A stretch of 64,000 bases of DNA from Sporosarcina psychrophila (lineage in GTDB: Bacteria; Bacillota; Bacilli; Bacillales_A; Planococcaceae), in NCBI RefSeq assembly GCF_001590685.1, contig NZ_CP014616.1, forward strand, positions 929,001 to 993,000, written 5' to 3'. This document shows positions 63,536-64,000 of the stretch, piece by piece (the first letter of the stretch is position 1; each line of letters starts with the position of its first letter). The notes under the pieces are model-generated. The model did no database searches. It was given only the letters and a program-made list of their open reading frames with translations, and was not told where the DNA came from. The translations under genes and the position numbers were made by a program.

Positions 63536-63773
63536 TATAATGCCATTCTATGTTAGCGTATCCTAACCAAATGCAGCTCTTTGTTCTTCTGGAACTAACG
63601 CGGCAGGTGAGTTCAATAAGGAATCGTTATAGCGAAATTTTTTATATAAATTTTATTGAAAAGTAAATAACTGCCTAGTTGTCAATTCTAGAAAACAACT
63701 GATAGAATAAATTAATTTGTGTATGTGGCGATGATTCGCCCGACATCTCAAGTTTTAGAGGGGAGACGTTTCG
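63536..63773. other. Upstream region of the methyltransferase
   Basis: One dispersed repeat (GGAACTAACGCGGCAGGTGAGTTCAATAAGG, 63589-63619). Confidence 0.5.
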
Positions 63774-64000
63774 ATGGAATTTAAAGGACCTAGCGTCTAC
63801 GATCAAACCGATTTTTTGAAAAATTATATGATTAGAAGAAAGAGAAACGATAGTCCAAATAATGCAATTGAAGGACCAATTATCTATGAGTTAATTGGGA
63901 GTTTTCAAGATAGTAGCGTCTTAGATTTAGGGTGTGGTGATGCATCGTTTGGAAAAGAACTCTTACATTTAGGAGCAAAAAACTACACAGGAGTAGAAGG
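63774..64000 (+). CDS. SAM-dependent methyltransferase (5' part)
   Basis: First 75 residues of a class I methyltransferase: motif I VLDLGCGDASFGKEL (about 49-63), then GAKNYTGVEG at the window end. ATG 63774 behind GAGGGGAG. Substrate unknown; the rest is outside the window. Confidence 0.88.
   Translation, partial: MEFKGPSVYDQTDFLKNYMIRRKRNDSPNNAIEGPIIYELIGSFQDSSVLDLGCGDASFGKELLHLGAKNYTGVE

Overview
The window reads as chromosomal DNA of a low-GC, Gram-positive, endospore-forming Bacillales. Short AGGAGG-led genes, SLH- and SLAP-domain surface proteins, BdbC/BdbD, Amj, BstA, LXG toxins and a PhoP-type promoter all point that way, and the SLH/SLAP pair makes a Planococcaceae-like host (Sporosarcina, Lysinibacillus and relatives) my best guess. 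No rRNA, tRNA or CRISPR was seen.

Layout. 0-7.1 kb is a metal-resistance block. A CmtR-type repressor and a CadA P-type ATPase (cut by the window edge) read left from two tandem operators, and CopC, CopD, BdbD and BdbC read right. They are followed by a flavoprotein whose promoter is sandwiched between two ArsR-type operators, and by a double-DUF305 protein. 7.1-9.4 kb is decayed DNA: an SLH-protein fragment, a rolling-circle plasmid Rep relic and small genes. 9.4-17.5 kb is an LXG polymorphic-toxin locus. It has one full-length LXG-HNH toxin with its immunity gene, then three displaced modules: an orphan tip plus SUKH, a truncated pretoxin-NS endonuclease plus YezG, and a truncated pretoxin-LHH nuclease plus SUKH. 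The pretoxin segment is nearly identical between copies and the tips diverge abruptly after a shared KGT(D/G)K junction. The modules are therefore positioned to recombine onto the expressed toxin.

17.5-33 kb mixes ordinary genes (DEDDh exonuclease, CoxG-like protein, aromatic-acid exporter family, tRNA-dihydrouridine synthase, an ArsR-AHSA1-VOC operon, DUF2200, DHFR-like reductase, SLH protein) with many relics and about 150-bp MITE-like elements. 33-43 kb holds small membrane proteins, GNAT, NUDIX, an alpha/beta hydrolase, Amj, a lipoprotein and pseudogenes. Between them lie copies of a dispersed palindrome related to AACTAACGGG...AGTTGAACAA. 43-47.4 kb has a TPR protein, a secreted purple-acid-type phosphatase behind Pho boxes, an HD hydrolase and a BstA-like protein.

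47.6-53.6 kb is a functional cluster: a DUF4353 lipoprotein divergent from an OmpR-type response regulator, histidine kinase, VTC polyphosphate polymerase and DUF4956 protein. An orphan IS200/IS605-like end lies in the divergent gap. 54-56.4 kb encodes an unusual protein of about 794 residues: an unassigned helical N-terminal half with Asp-rich motifs fused to a complete prenyl diphosphate synthase. A 21-bp minisatellite lies just beyond its 3' end. The right end carries stress-type and hypothetical genes, an orphan SUKH immunity gene, the SstT transporter, an HNH protein with an altered catalytic His and the start of a methyltransferase.

The candidates most worth following are the LXG cassette array, the bimodular isoprenoid synthase and the VTC/DUF4956/DUF4353 two-component cluster. 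All calls come from reading the sequence alone; family names rest on motif recognition and were not searched.
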